A DNA stretch of 64,000 nt from Glutinoglossum americanum. Lineage: Eukaryota; Ascomycota; Geoglossomycetes; Geoglossales; Geoglossaceae. Position numbers and translations under genes: made by a program. The notes beneath the pieces are model-generated. The model saw only the letters and a program-made list of their open reading frames with translations, had not been told where the DNA came from and searched no databases. Below, piece after piece: positions 11,087-21,488 of the stretch (position 1 is its first letter; the number at the start of each line of letters is the position of its first letter). The stretch is from the NCBI GenBank assembly GCA_020080175.1, contig JAGHQL010000062.1:1-64000 (forward strand), given 5' to 3'.

Positions 11087-11985
11087 ATGGCATTAGAAGC
11101 AGACTTCTCGCTCTTTTCGTCCCTCCGCTATGACCCCAATCTCCTTCAAAGCACCGCCAATGCATCAGTATCCTATATATCCGGCACTCCAAGTCCATTT
11201 TATATGCTCCGCTACCATCGGGACCGAATGCTTTCCGCTGCGGAGTATTTTCGGTGGGATATGGTCGTATCGAGGCTTAAAGATGATGCGGGCCTCAAAT
11301 ACTTAAACCAGGAACTTGAGACTGAGGTCAAGAACTGGTTTGCTTCGAACGGCGAACAAGAGTCACAGTCACTAAAGGTATGCTCCTGAGGGAACCCAAC
11401 CCGCTGGAATATCCTCTACTCACATTCGTCCCCGAACTATAGATTCGCACTCTCTTTACACCCACCAGTGTTTTAACAATTGAATTATCCCCCGTCCCCC
11501 CCGTCCCCTTGGAAAATTTATTTCCTACAACCCTCAACCCTTCAAGCACCCTATCCACTCCGCCGAGGGCTATCTATCTCGACTCCTGCCCCACGCCCCC
11601 TTCTCCCTTTACAAGCTACAAAACAACATCCCGTGATATGTATGCCACCGCTCGCTCACGCGCCGGTATCCACTCTTTCCAGGAGCACTCTGAGGTTGTG
11701 CTCGTCAACCCTGCTGGGGAGCTCATGGAAGGCAGTTTGACTAGCGTATATTTTTTCCGGGATGGGAAGTGGGTGACACCTTCTGTGGCGTCTGGAGGAC
11801 AGATTGGGACAACAAGGCGGTGGCTGATAGACAAGGGATTCTGCATTGAGGGCATAATAGAGGCCAAGAGTCTACAAGATGGCGAGTCGTGCTGGATCAG
11901 CAATGGACTCAGGGGCTTGATATTATGCCAGTATATTTCTAATCTTAAGGATCATAATAAGACTTCTAGCAGAGAAGACAACTAG
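11087..11985 (+). CDS. Class IV aminotransferase, aminodeoxychorismate lyase-like
   Basis: Two exons (11087-11377, 11443-11985) with a 65-nt intron give 277 residues. The fold type IV PLP-enzyme pattern is visible: an N-terminal segment with the RYHRDRMLSAAEYF helix, a candidate PLP lysine at K157 in YKTTSRDMYATAR, the conserved acidic turn NPAGELMEGSLTSVYF, and a closing GGQIGTTRRWL stretch that would hold the cofactor phosphate. In fungi the relatives are Abz2-type 4-amino-4-deoxychorismate lyases, which make p-aminobenzoate for folate. The protein is shorter than yeast Abz2. Related branched-chain or D-amino-acid aminotransferases share the same motifs, so the substrate is inferred. It converges with the ISWI gene, 156 bases apart. 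Confidence 0.75.
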
Positions 11986-12141
11986 CTATTTATGGAAGAC
12001 CCATCCATATAGACCCATAGGAAAGCATCGTATCCATTCATACATACCCTCAAAGGACGCCATTAATATAATACACGGCCTTCCCCAAAGTCATAATGCT
12101 AACTGAACCCACTAGGCAAAGACTTAACGTGAGACGGTGGC

Positions 12142-15100
12142 CTAGTTCCTTTTCCCCTTTGTCTTCCCTTTGGCTGGCACACTGGACGCCGTGGAAGCTA
12201 CACTCGCCGCTCTTGATGTTGCTGCAGAGGTAGCTTTACTCGCAACTGAAGATGCATTTTTGCTTTTCAAATGGTCGAGGGGTTTGTTCTGCGAATACGT
12301 CAGGAGCAGCTCCCAGCGGACGGCGACACAAGCATCTCTCACCTTCACTCCATTCTTAGCCTTCTTCTTTGGTGGCCCACTCTCTTCAGCTTCCTCCTCT
12401 TCCTCCTCCCTCTCTCTCCCTTTCCCTTTCCCAACAGTTGTCCCATTCGTAACCTTCCCATTCATTTCCTCAAACTCTCTTGTTACAGTAGTCAACAAAG
12501 TAGTGCATCTCCGGGTAATCTCTACAGGAGTCCTGCTCAGGAAGAACCAATCGAACCTAAAGAGTGGTGACTCCCTTATCTCATCACGAATCTTCTCGTA
12601 GATGCCCTCGCCGTCAATACCAAATTTGTGGAGCATAACGAGCAAGAATCGGTCTTCCTCATCGGTGTAAACCTTCTTGTTGGTCGTTGAAACAGAGTAA
12701 TTGAGTTTCAGTTGCTGTAGCGGAACGCGATACATCTCCATTTTCTTGCGCAGCATCTTACGCTGGTGGCTTATTTTCCTTGCTTTCTCCTCACCAGCCT
12801 CAATCGTAGCGATGTACTTGGGGTAATCTGCAATTTCTGTATATCTCGACCAGAACGCCTTCGCATATAGCTTGACCTCTTTCTCATCCTTACTGTCGAC
12901 CTCCTCGGCGATTAAAGCATAGTTTGAACGGCCATGTTTAGCAGATCCATTGATGAACTGCTGGAAGTCTCGACGGTTCCAGTTCAAAAAGCCTTGTTCC
13001 GCCAATGCGGCCTTCTTTTCTTGCTCTTCTTCAGTGAGGGGTGTAGCATCATCGATTTCCTTCTGCTCAAGGTCTCGCTCGGCTTCTCGCTCGCTGAGGT
13101 CTTCGTCGCCCTCAGGAAGAGGGACCTTATATCCTATCTCCTTACGGAAAAACGCCGTCTCTCGCTCTTGCAAATCACGCAAGAGTGGCGGGAAGAACTG
13201 ATAGTCATGCACGGTGACTTGCTTGGGGGCCCTTGGAGCTTTCGGCTTGGGGTCCACCGTCCTGCCACCAGTAGAAAGTGCTTGTCGATAGTATTTGTCC
13301 ATGGAATATGACTGCTCCTTTCTCTCTCGCTTCGCGGGGTTGATCCAGCTGATTCCGATCTCCTTTTTCTTATTTGTGAAATTCTCCCCATTCCACTCAT
13401 ATGCTGAATCAGAAGTAAACTTTTGCAGATCATCAATGCCCAGTTTCTCATAACGTGCATTTAATTCTGCAGTTCTTTGCTCGCCATGCTTAAGAATCGT
13501 GTCAATATCGTCATCAGACAGGTCCTGCTTGCTGGCCAAAGCGCCAGTAGCTCCCCTTGTTTGAAAGACCTTGTCGGCGCCGTGTTGGATCATATTAAGC
13601 AGCTCATCTTTCGAGGCGGCATTCTTAGCGGCTTGCTGAGCCCTCCCCTGCTGAATGACGAGTTGATCCAATCGAAGCTTCTGGGCCGCTCGCTCTAGTA
13701 CTTTCTCTTCTATCGCATTCTCGGTAACAAATCTGAAAACGACCACTTGTTTCGTCTGGCCAATACGGTGGGCCCGATCCATGGCTTGCAAATCGGCCTG
13801 AGGATTCCAGTCACTGTCATAAAGGACAACAATGTCGGCGGAGGTTAGGTTGATTCCCAAGCCACCAGCCCGTGTTGTCAAAAGGAAAATATATTTCTCA
13901 GAGTCTGGCTTGTTGTACTCGTCGATGGCTGTAATACGGTCTTCGTGCGCAGTTGAGCCATCTATACGACAATACTGGTATTCCCTGAAGACGCAATAAT
14001 CCTCCAAAATGTCCAGGACTCGACTCATCTGAGAGAATATCAGGACTCTACTGCCTTGTTGTTTCATTCGGCGCAAGAGTTTGTCGAGCATGACCATCTT
14101 TCCAGCGTTAAAAATGAGATGCTCATCGGTGGTATAAGGAGGGCCTGGCTCCGCCCCTTCGAAAAGATAGGGGTGGTTGCAACACTTTCGAAGCTGCATG
14201 ACAATATTGAGAAGGCGGGTCTTCGACTCTTTCTTACCACCTGCCCCATTTACAGCATCAATATCTTTCTCTAGGATTTTCTGGTACCATTTAACCTGCA
14301 TCTCCGACATTCCGATGTATAGGTTGACCTCTAATCGCCGCTATATATCAGCGACAGGGACATCTCAAATGTACCCTAGGGTAGTGAAATACAAACCTTT
14401 TTTTGGTAGCAAACTCTTTTCAACATCGCTCTTTACCCTTCGCAGTAAGAAAGGCCTTAGCACTCGATGGAGTTGCTGCACAACTTGATCTTGATCTCCC
14501 TCCTGCCCAGAGAACCACTGATCAAAAGCCTCGGATTCCCCGAACACGTCAGGAAGTAGGAAATTGAGCAGTGCCCAAAGCTCATGGAGGTTGTTCTGGA
14601 GCGGTGTACCGGTTATCAAGAGTCGGTTCCTGGAGTTGAAAAGTCGGATAATCTGTGCGAGCGAAGATTCCTCGTTTTTAATACGATGAGCCTTTCCAAG
14701 TGTTAGCTCAGGCAACACCAGATTCATGGGGAGGGTGCCTACCTCATCAACGATAATGTATTCCCACGCAAACTTCTTGAGATGTGCCTTCTCCCTTAAA
14801 ATCATTTCGTAGCTTGTGATGCACACATCGAATTTTTCGTCGATTAGTCGGTCATTAATCAGCTGGTGCCTCTCATCCTTTGCGCCCTGAAGCACAAGCA
14901 CATTGACATCAGGGGTCCAGCGTGTAAATTCCCTATGCCAGTTATCGAGCGTGGACTTAGGAACAATTACCAGGTGCGGCCCACTGATTCCCTGCAAATG
15001 TCTAAGATATCCGAGGAATGAAATTGTCTGTAAGGTCTTTCCCAAACCCATCTCGTCCGCAAGGATACCAGAGATACCATTTTCGTGGAGGGAAATAAGC

Positions 15101-16020
15101 CAATTCAGACCCTGCACTTGATAGTCTCGCATCGTGCCGCCTTTGATAAACCCAGGAGATTCCCGAAAGACAGTTTCACCAGATCCACCACGTTTCTCAT
15201 CCCGCAGGAGCTCAGCGTCCTCCTCCTGCTCAGTTCTCCGACGTCGTTCTGCGGGTGCACCACCTGCTCGATCTCGGCCCTTTTTGGCTTTCGCATCTTC
15301 GGCGTTCTGTCGGTCAATTTCTGCCATGATCTCTTTAAACCGGGGGTTTGGGTTTGTATCAATAAAGTGTCGGAAAAGGTCAGTTAAACCAAGGAGGTAT
15401 CGGAAACGTCGGAGAGAATCGTCTTCCTAAACCCTCGGAACGATATTAGAGACTATAGTGTTTCAGAGAGATCATGTAGGGTTCGACGAGCCTTGGATTC
15501 ATCTAGTCTGTTGTGTTTTTTCCCAAACACGCTCTTCCTCAGTTGCGTGGCCTCCGACCTACGTTTCCGGCCATCTCCCATTGGAGAATCACCGGCCACG
15601 CTATTCGCAGTAGTGTTAGGGTTGGTGTCAAAATCCTGTGGAGGGTAGGTAAGCAAGCAACGTCAATAAGCCCCTATGGCCTGTTGTCGGTGATTCGACG
15701 ATATTGTAAAATAGGAGAACTTACAGTGTAATCAGTTGTATCATTCGCATCCTGTCAAGTAAAACACATTAGAACCATTTAAAAAACATGAATTTCTATA
15801 GAAGGAGCAGCTGCCCTATACTAGAGCATACATGTAGGGGCACGTGAGGAAACCATCTCTAACATACCGCGAGGCTAGAGTCTTCATCTTCTCCATCTCT
15901 GTTTATTCTCCCGCATACATTGTCATTACTATCCATGTCGTCAGTCATGGGCGTGTCTGCCGCTGAGTTAGACTGCGTCGGCGGTTCAGAACCGCCGAGT
16001 CGAGGGCGTGAAGGCGCCAT
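12142..16020 (-). CDS. ISWI-family chromatin-remodelling ATPase
   Basis: Six exons (16020-15868, 15751-15725, 15635-15492, 15426-14743, 14691-14397, 14330-12142) give about 1163 residues. The order is an acidic N terminus, the AutoN-like segment ([27 protein letters not shown]), the SNF2 ATPase core (DEMGLGKT with Lys about 239; DEAH at 335-338; TGTPLQNN), and the helicase C lobe ([35 protein letters not shown]). The C terminus carries HAND, SANT ([10 protein letters not shown]) and SLIDE ([19 protein letters not shown]). These last domains define ISWI (Isw1/Isw2), which spaces nucleosomes using linker DNA. The 27-nt exon 2 is a micro-exon. Intron 3 needs a GC donor (AAG|GCTCGT). Intron 4, only 51 nt and free of stops, sits between DE and AH of the DEAH box. 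The C-terminal tail is basic and Ser/Ala/Lys-rich. Whether it is Isw1 or Isw2 type cannot be told. Confidence 0.95.
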
Positions 16021-16658
16021 CTGACTTTGTCGTTCAAAGCGGTCACGTCTCCTATTGTTGTTTACTATCTTTCTTGACGCTTATGACCGTTTCGTAATGG
16101 TCCACAGGAAAAGGGACAAGGTTCCAAAAGTGGATATATCTGAGTGACTGAGCGCTAGAGCGTAAGACACAAGGTGGGGAATTGAGTCAGTGAGGTTGGA
16201 GATGAGGTGAACGAGAAATGTTGAAGAGGCTCGGCTCTTTCTGCTGCGCGTCAGCCAAAACACGCTAGCGAAGAGCAAAGCCCTAATTTATTCAAAGTTG
16301 ATTTAGTGTATGACGCCGCTTTTATGGTCTCGACACTATTCAGTGGAGGCAACTTTGATTTCTGAGATCCGCCAGCAAGTACGCCGACCGAAGAAGCAGT
16401 CCGAAATCCCCAAAACCACCGGGGTACATCGATATCAGATCTCAGCAATAATCCCTTTGCGGAGCTAAATGCGTAGCAGGTCGCCAGTAAGCCCAAGCCT
16501 GTCAGTCGTCTGATAAACGCCACAGCCAACTGTCATTCATTCATTCACTCGGTCGCCTCTGATCGTGAAGTCGGTCATATACTGCTTGAGATTCATTGGA
16601 ACTTAACACTAACTCCTCTATACCAGCATATTCGAGGTAGCTACACTGACACTCAGCC
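16021..16658. promoter_or_regulatory. Divergent intergenic region, ISWI / HAPSTR1-like
   Basis: The 638 bases between two outward-facing start codons must hold both promoters. ORFs at 16081-16278 and 16251-16529 on the minus strand show no family motif and lie directly upstream of the ISWI start; I take them as chance. Confidence 0.5.
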
Positions 16659-17561
16659 ATGGACTCTATGCGTAGCCTCAATACCTCCTTACCGGTCTCA
16701 TCACCACCGAAGCAGGCTACGAACGAACCACCGGAACTCCTACTCCAAGCGTTCAAATCCGCCGCCCTCTCGGTCACCACACTCTACAAACTTGCTGCTG
16801 CTGAACCCGACCGAGCACGGAAGGAAGGCTATCAAGAAGCGTTGGATGACTTACTTCATTTTCTCGATCGGGAAAACCTCGGGCTGGGAGACGGAGAGGG
16901 CTGGAAGGTCAGGCAGTGGGCAACAGCAGCCAAGGTTGAAGGCAGGGATTGTGCCTCTGGTGCCACGGCTTCAGACAGTGATGACGAACGTGCTGAGGCC
17001 CAGAAACGGGCAAGAAGCTTAAGTCCTGTGGCCCAGCGGACCAGAAATACCCAAGAACAGCAGAGGAGCCAACAGACTACAAGACTGTCTTCACCTGTGC
17101 GGACTGGCTCGGCTCCACCAGCCGTCTCCATCCAGCTACCTTCTCAACAGCAACAACAAATTCCCTTTGCGAGGCCTGACCCATTTACCTTCCGGTCGTC
17201 AATTCCCCTCCCTCAGCATTTAGACGCCGATATTGAACTCCCGGACCACGACATCTTCAGCGGTTCCTCCTCCCAATCGAGCAACCACGACACCACCCAG
17301 TTCCAACAACAATCTAACGCACCCTCCCTGCGTGTGGAAGTGGTGCCCCGAGCCACTCGTTCAAGCACTCGCCATTCTGCACACAACACAAGAAGCATGA
17401 CCAACTCTCGCTCATCGACCTCTATTGGCTCTCTGGGCGCTGGTGCTGGTTTCAAACGACGGCTTCCTTTCGGCGAGTTCTTCGACCTGGGTGGTCTCGA
17501 CAGCAATCGAAAGGATGGCTTTGGAGGCCCTGGTGGAGCGAAGAGAGGTCGATTGTCGTGA
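16659..17561 (+). CDS. HAPSTR1 (DUF4588/C16orf72)-like protein
   Basis: One uninterrupted frame of 300 residues. Residues about 26-90 are the conserved part: LLLQAFKSAALSVTTLYKLA, then GYQEALDDLLHFLD and a Gly-Glu-Gly-Trp-Lys-Val turn. This recalls the pattern of an AA..VT.LYK helix followed by GYQ seen in C16orf72/HAPSTR1, whose animal member binds the ubiquitin ligase HUWE1 in stress responses. The rest is Ser/Arg/Gln-rich and probably disordered, ending in a basic RRLPFGEFFDLGG...KRGRLS tail that could be a nuclear signal. The match is from memory of a short helical pattern, so the family name is moderately sure and the function in fungi is unknown. Confidence 0.7.
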   Translation: MDSMRSLNTSLPVSSPPKQATNEPPELLLQAFKSAALSVTTLYKLAAAEPDRARKEGYQEALDDLLHFLDRENLGLGDGEGWKVRQWATAAKVEGRDCASGATASDSDDERAEAQKRARSLSPVAQRTRNTQEQQRSQQTTRLSSPVRTGSAPPAVSIQLPSQQQQQIPFARPDPFTFRSSIPLPQHLDADIELPDHDIFSGSSSQSSNHDTTQFQQQSNAPSLRVEVVPRATRSSTRHSAHNTRSMTNSRSSTSIGSLGAGAGFKRRLPFGEFFDLGGLDSNRKDGFGGPGGAKRGRLS

Positions 17562-19491
17562 ACCAAACTGGGACTTGCGTTGGGGTAACGGAATGCATTT
17601 GGCTTTGTTTTTTTAGATGGGGCATGATAGACGACAGCGACATCACTCGACGACATGCCGCATGCATTCCTCGGCGTTTCGCTTTCTAGCTACGGTTTTC
17701 CTTTTTGTTCATTATTCCTCATAGGACGGAGATGTGCTCGAGTAATCGAGACATCATCAGGCGTGGATATCATTCTTATCACCGACGCGCCGAAAGTGCA
17801 CGGGTTTCTATCATCCTCGTTTTTCCTTCACCCGCATCACTTCCCCATTCTTGCCCTCCCTTTTCCGGCGAGCGGTGGTGATCTCCCATCGCTAATCCTC
17901 CCGAGCCCGATTTGTCTGTAGATATCAAACTCATGTATCAGGCCTCAGGAACAAGAGATCGATTAGGAAAGTCGAGCCTCGTTTTAGCTACGGAGGTTGC
18001 CCTAGCTCCTCACCAAAACACAATATATATTCCCTAATTACAACGTTGAGAAAACTAGCCCCAATGCTGGTATGAAGCCAGCCAGACCAGAATGAATGAA
18101 AAACAAGAACGAAGAAGACGGTTTAGTTGTCTAAATGGAGGGAGGCAAGTCCGTCCAAAGCCTCCCCCCCCCCCCACGTATCCTTTAAAACGGAAAAAAA
18201 AAAAACATCGGCCAAAATTACCTCCTCTACCTTTTAATTTTTCGCGGTAATGCGTTGTCACTCAAAACGTGGACCCTTTTGAAGAAAAAAAGTGACGTCA
18301 CCAAAAAAAAAAAAAAAAAGAACCACTCTATTCCCCGGGAATTCGCTGGATCCATTCATCTGAAGCTGGGTAATGCTCGTTTCGGTTCTAAATTAAAATC
18401 TCGACAATTCGTTTCGAATTAGGATACGGTGGTCTGGCCAGGGAACGGACAAACAAATGATCACGGTGGTGGACTCCACGTGCAGGGGTCGGGGCTGATT
18501 CGCTGGTGAGATGACGTCCGCTATCGGACGGCGGGTTCTGTTTCCCCGGCGGCGTATTTATTTGGCGTGATGCCGTGTGTGTGGGTGGGAAAATAGAGTA
18601 CCGAGGTTCGGGTTTAGCGCTTGGATCAGGATGCAGGAACCCTTTGGTGGACGTTGCGTTCTGTCGCCGTCCCCTGCGGTTTATTCCTAGATGCGGGGGG
18701 GGTTGGAGGACGGCAGATGATGACGGTGGCGATGGGTAGTTAATATATCCCTATGTGGTACCTCCTTCGGGCTTCGAGGTGCGGAGCAGCTATCTCCTTT
18801 AGATTCGATGCCGTCTTTTTGTCCCTCGTCCGTCGGAGCACCGATGAACATATATATCCTGTGTGTTTTGGATTCCCTGTGCCGGGCTCTCTCTCCGGCG
18901 GTATGGATTGTCTCACGTTCGAGACATCCGTGAGCGTCGAATGTAGGACATGGTACTTGTGACTGAAGAACCTAGTTGGCGTGGTGGCTGTCTCTAACTT
19001 CCCAATCGATAGTGTCGTTTTGCAAACTTATCGGCGACCAAATCCGTACTCAGTAGTCAACCAGGTGTCGGGTTTAATCTTATCGAGGGGATTGATTAAC
19101 GTCAAACGAACGCCCCTCCCGGCTATCCGCATGTAAACTCACTGCTGGACAACGCCTGTCTGGAAAGCGGCACTTGTTGGCCATGAAAGTACCCCTCACC
19201 TCCGAGCAAGCCTAGGGCTATGGTTGCCATTCTGGCTGGGGATAGTATCTGCAATATCTTTTGTGCGTTGTGCTGGGTTGTTGCAATATGCAGCATGCTG
19301 GATTGTCAATAGGCCTCTTGGTCAAAATGTCCTATTGCCAGAGGAACTTATATATCTGTCACCCGGGTAAGACGACCTCTTCCCGCTACCTACCTCCAAG
19401 CAACTCTACGAAGGGGGCATGTGCTAAGTCGTTCCAATTCATCGCAATCAGACAGCTTTTCTCACTGTAGCACTAGAGATAGATTCCCGAG
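17562..19491. other. 1.9 kb intergenic region with homopolymer tracts
   Basis: No gene was recognised. It should hold the 3' UTR of the HAPSTR1-like gene and the promoter of the sedolisin gene. Short ORFs (18753-18962, 19261-19470) are featureless. Three homopolymer runs cluster in 160 bases (listed separately). Confidence 0.5.
18164..18319. repeat. Cluster of homopolymer tracts
   Basis: A 12-nt C run (18164-18175), a 12-nt A run (18194-18205) and a 17-nt A run (18303-18319) lie within 160 bases. They are simple low-complexity sequence and prone to length error in sequencing. Confidence 0.85.
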
Positions 19492-21488
19492 ATGTTATCA
19501 TTCGTTTTCTTACTCGGAGTCTGGTCTGCAGTGGGAGGAATCTGTAGGTCCTATGCAGCTCCTGCTGTTAACCTTGAGCTTTTCGAACAACTACCTGGGT
19601 TGCCTAGCGGGTGGACTCCGGTCGGCAAGCCATCACCTTCGACGCAGATTCAGTTGCGAATTGCTCTTCAGCAGCAGCACGTGGACCAATTTGAGCAAGC
19701 CATCTTGGACGTCTCCTCTCCTGACCATCCAAAGTATGGTCAGCACCTCACTCGCGACGAAGTGAAATCCATGCTTCGCCCAGCAGATGCTACGGTTTAC
19801 TCTGTACTCGAATGGCTCTACAACGGAGGCATTCCCAAACCAAGCATTAAGAACGACGGAGATTGGATCACGCTCAATGCTACAGTAGGGCAAGCCAACC
19901 GGATGCTAAACACCAACTTCTACACATATCGCAACTCTGTCAATGGGATTAAGAGGATCCGAACGCTGCAGTATTCCTTGCCCAAGAACTTACACCGGGC
20001 TATCGTCATGATCCAACCCACGACGCGCTTTGGCCAAGTTCGTCCTCAACGCTCGTCTACTTTCTCAAAAGACTTGCTTGGGTATGCCAATGGCATTGCC
20101 AAATCGTCCCTTTCCGACCCGGGACTCAATTTCACAGCCTGCAACACGTCAATCACTCCAGCGTGCCTCAAGGAGCTCTACAATGTTGGAGACTTCAAGG
20201 CTGATCCAAAGAATGGTAACAAGCTTGGTATTTCTGGTTACCTCGATGTAGGTAGACCTCCTTCCCTCGAAGGAGTCCTCCGCTGAGTTGTTTATTAGCA
20301 ATATGCAAAATTTAATGAGCTTGAGACATTCTTGGCTGAATACGCCCCTAACGCGGCTGGGTCGAATTTCACCGTCATCAGCATTAATGGAGGCCGTAAT
20401 GATCAGAACTCTACCCTCTCAGACGACGAAGCGAACCTCGACATCCAGTACGGTGTCTCCATGAGCTTCCCAGTGCCTAATATCTACTATTCCACTGGGG
20501 GTCGTGGACCCCTTGTGCCGGATCTTGATCAACCCAACCCTGCAGACAACAGCAACGAGCCATACTTGGATTTTCTTCATTACATCTTGGCTCTGGAGGA
20601 TCACGAACTACCGCAGACTTTATCGACCAGCTACGGCGAAGATGAGCAGTCGGTTCCCGATTCATATAGCCGAACTGTCTGTCAGATGTTTGGCCAGCTT
20701 GGCGCGCGCGGCGTCTCAGTTCTCTTCTCTAGCGGCGACACTGGTGTAGGTAGCGCCTGCCAGACAAATGACGGGAAGAATACGACAAGGTTCTTACCCA
20801 TATTCCCCGCTTCATGCCCTTGGGTAACGTCAGTGGGTGGCACATTCCGAGTCCAGCCGGAACGTGCCATTTTCTTCTCTTCTGGTGGTTTCTCCGATAG
20901 GTTTCCTAGACCTAGCTATCAAGACACCGCGGTGAGCGACTATCTTAAAACCCTAGGTAACCAGTGGGAGGGCTTGTTCAATCCGAATGGTCGTGGGTTT
21001 CCGGACGTTGCCGCTCAATCGTTTCGTTTCCATTTTATCGACCAAGGCAAAGAAGGATTCGTCGGCGGTACTAGGTTCGTTGCACGCGCTCCCCACCTCC
21101 GGTTTCGTATCCACTAACTTAGCCCCTCCACAGCGCCTCAGCACCGACTTTCGCCGCCCTAATCTCACTCCTCAACTCAGCCCGCCTCTCCGCAAACCTT
21201 CCCCCAATGGGCTTTCTCAACCCCTGGATCTACAGCGTCGGCCGGTTCGGCCTAAACGACATCACGGTCGGCGGTAGCACGGGGTGCACCGGCACGGATA
21301 TATTCTCGGGACTCCCGACACCACTTGTGCCGTTTGCATCGTGGAATGCGACGGTCGGGTGGGATCCGGTTACGGGGTGGGGGACGCCGAATTTCGAGAG
21401 GCTGTTGAAGTTGAGTGGGACGGAGGGAGGGACGTATGCGGGGTACGGGTATGGAGGTGGATATGGAGGGCATAAGTATGGGAGGTAG
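19492..21488 (+). CDS. Secreted sedolisin (S53) tripeptidyl-peptidase-like protease
   Basis: Three exons (19492-20247, 20299-21074, 21134-21488; introns 51 and 59 nt) give 628 residues. A signal peptide is visible ([16 protein letters not shown], likely cut near SYA-AP). A pro-kumamolisin activation domain follows ([18 protein letters not shown]). The catalytic domain has the sedolisin set: E296 and D300 in [11 protein letters not shown], the oxyanion Asp D399 in SSGDTGVG, and the nucleophile S511 in [13 protein letters not shown]. The calcium loop is also there ([22 protein letters not shown]). The enzyme is active at acid pH and releases tripeptides from protein N termini; such fungal proteins are vacuolar or secreted. 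The serine codon itself is split by intron 2. The C terminus adds a short Gly/Tyr repeat tail ([13 protein letters not shown]) that is unusual for the family. N-glycosylation sequons are frequent. Confidence 0.93.

Noticed and set aside
16081-16529. Minus-strand ORFs upstream of ISWI
   Set aside because: No homology pattern and no splice path into the ISWI frame; the ISWI ATG at 16020 already gives a natural acidic N terminus.
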